DNA of 64,000 bases from contig NZ_CP019509.1 of the NCBI RefSeq assembly GCF_002002905.1, forward strand, positions 1,798,001 through 1,862,000. The letters run 5' to 3'. The notes beneath the pieces are model-generated. The model did not search any database, was not told where the DNA came from, and saw only the letters and a list, made by a program, of their open reading frames with translations. Positions 63,313 to 64,000 of the stretch are shown here, piece after piece. The position numbers and the translations under genes were made by a program. This DNA comes from Aquaspirillum sp. LM1. GTDB taxonomy: Bacteria > Pseudomonadota > Gammaproteobacteria > Burkholderiales > Aquaspirillaceae. Each line of letters starts with the position of its first letter. Position 1 is the stretch's first letter.

Positions 63313-64000
63313 TCACAAGCGGCGAAACGGCGGCAGCGCGGCCAGCAGTTTTTTGCCATACGCCTGGCGCAGCAGCCGGTTGTCCAGAATGGTCACCCGG
63401 CCATAGTCCGATTCAGTGCGGATCAGCCGGCCCACGGCCTGAATCAGCTTGATTGACGCTTCTGGCACAGTGATTTCAATAAACGGGTTGCCGCCGCGCG
63501 ATTCGATCCACTGCGACAGGGTCAGCCCCACCGGGTCGTCGGGCATGGCAAACGGCAGCTTGGCCAGAATCACCTGCACACAGGCTTCGCCGGGCAAGTC
63601 CAGCCCTTCGGCAAACGAATCCAGACCAAAAATCACGCTGGCCTGCTGCTGGGCCAGCCGTTCGGCGTGGCGCGCCAGCAGCACCGACTTGGGCAGGCTG
63701 CCCTGCACCAGAATGCACGCCGACAGCGGCTCGCCCAGGCTGTCGAACACTTCCTGCATCTGCCTGCGTGAGGTAAACAGCACCAGTGTGCCCAGCGGTG
63801 CCTGCGGATCGATCAGTGTGGGCAGCAGTTTGGCAATTTCGGCGGTGTGCGCCGGGGCGTCCTTGGGTGAAGCCAGCATGGCCGGCAGGTACAGCTCGCC
63901 CTGCCGCTGAAAATCAAACGGCGATTCCAGCGCCACGCATTCGGTTTGCCCCAGCCATTTCAGCCCGGTCTGCGCCAGCAGTAGGTCAAACGAACCCAGT
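63313..64000 (-). CDS. dinG: ATP-dependent DNA helicase DinG, C-terminal part (runs off window end)
   Basis: About 229 residues are in the window. They match the C-terminal half of DinG/XPD-type helicases: GSFDLLLAQTGLK, LESPFDFQRQGELY, LFTSRRQMQEVFDSL (motif IV), FGLDSFAEGLDLPG (motif V region) and the arginine-finger motif QAVGRLIRTESDYGR (VI). The frame is open to the window border with no start in view; the internal GTG at 63936 is not the real start. DinG unwinds R-loops and damaged DNA structures 5' to 3'. Confidence 0.92.
   Translation of the reverse strand, partial: LGSFDLLLAQTGLKWLGQTECVALESPFDFQRQGELYLPAMLASPKDAPAHTAEIAKLLPTLIDPQAPLGTLVLFTSRRQMQEVFDSLGEPLSACILVQGSLPKSVLLARHAERLAQQQASVIFGLDSFAEGLDLPGEACVQVILAKLPFAMPDDPVGLTLSQWIESRGGNPFIEITVPEASIKLIQAVGRLIRTESDYGRVTILDNRLLRQAYGKKLLAALPPFRRL

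Overview
The window is a GC-rich bacterial chromosome segment. Gene content and order (Hda, XseB-IspA-Dxs, RadA, RlmJ, MurB, FabI, DUF3579, DinG), together with ATTCCC-N8-GGGAAT repeats like the dRS3 repeats of Neisseria, suggest a betaproteobacterium, probably of the Neisseriales/Chromobacteriaceae. No 16S gene is present, so this is an inference.

Layout. 1-1638: housekeeping minus-strand cluster (hda, HAD phosphatase, DUF815 ATPase start). 1738-9400: one giant 2527-aa secreted repeat protein (DUF4347, FG-GAP, eight Ig-like SwmB-type repeats, two RTX blocks). 9694-18739: a MITE and a tripartite YbhGFSR-like drug exporter (outer-membrane factor, HlyD adaptor, double ABC ATPase, two ABC-2 permeases), interrupted by a divergently read RoxA-like di-heme c-type enzyme. 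18740-22231: insertion-sequence debris, a second smaller RTX protein and an intact ISAs1-type element. 22288-30272: a cobalamin riboswitch followed by btuB-btuC-btuD-cobO-cobB-cbiB-cobC, an uptake and late-synthesis operon for vitamin B12. 30297-33289: copper operon copA-copZ-csoR with its CsoR-like operator. 33353-37255: an AT-rich accessory island built from IS3, IS481 and MITE pieces around a three-gene cassette (pentapeptide-repeat membrane protein, nucleotidyltransferase, small protein). 37350-42362: yejA-yejB-[GGDEF]-yejE peptide/microcin-C-type importer lacking its ATPase gene yejF. 42435-53883: core genes fabI, xseB, ispA, dxs, an MgtC/DUF4010 membrane protein, radA, an alpha/beta hydrolase, tRNA-Ser(CGA), rlmJ, a MATE exporter and murB. 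53884-58372: an accessory island bounded by a duplicated murB 3' end; it holds an AAA ATPase / PIN nuclease / RNA ligase operon and an IS1341-type TnpB element. 58459-64000: a 1303-aa fusion of a DyP-type peroxidase domain with a glycyl radical enzyme, a DUF3579 gene, and the 3' part of dinG.

The two strongest candidates for undescribed biology are (i) the DyP peroxidase-glycyl radical enzyme fusion at 58459-62370 and (ii) the ATPase-PIN-RNA ligase operon at 53974-56535, which looks like an RNA-break-and-repair or anti-phage cassette; its ATPase is currently out of frame at a G-tract. The AT-rich pentapeptide/nucleotidyltransferase cassette at 35020-36783 is a third candidate. A 109-118 bp MITE with clean 4-bp target duplications (CTAG, TTAA) recurs through the window and accounts for several intergenic regions.
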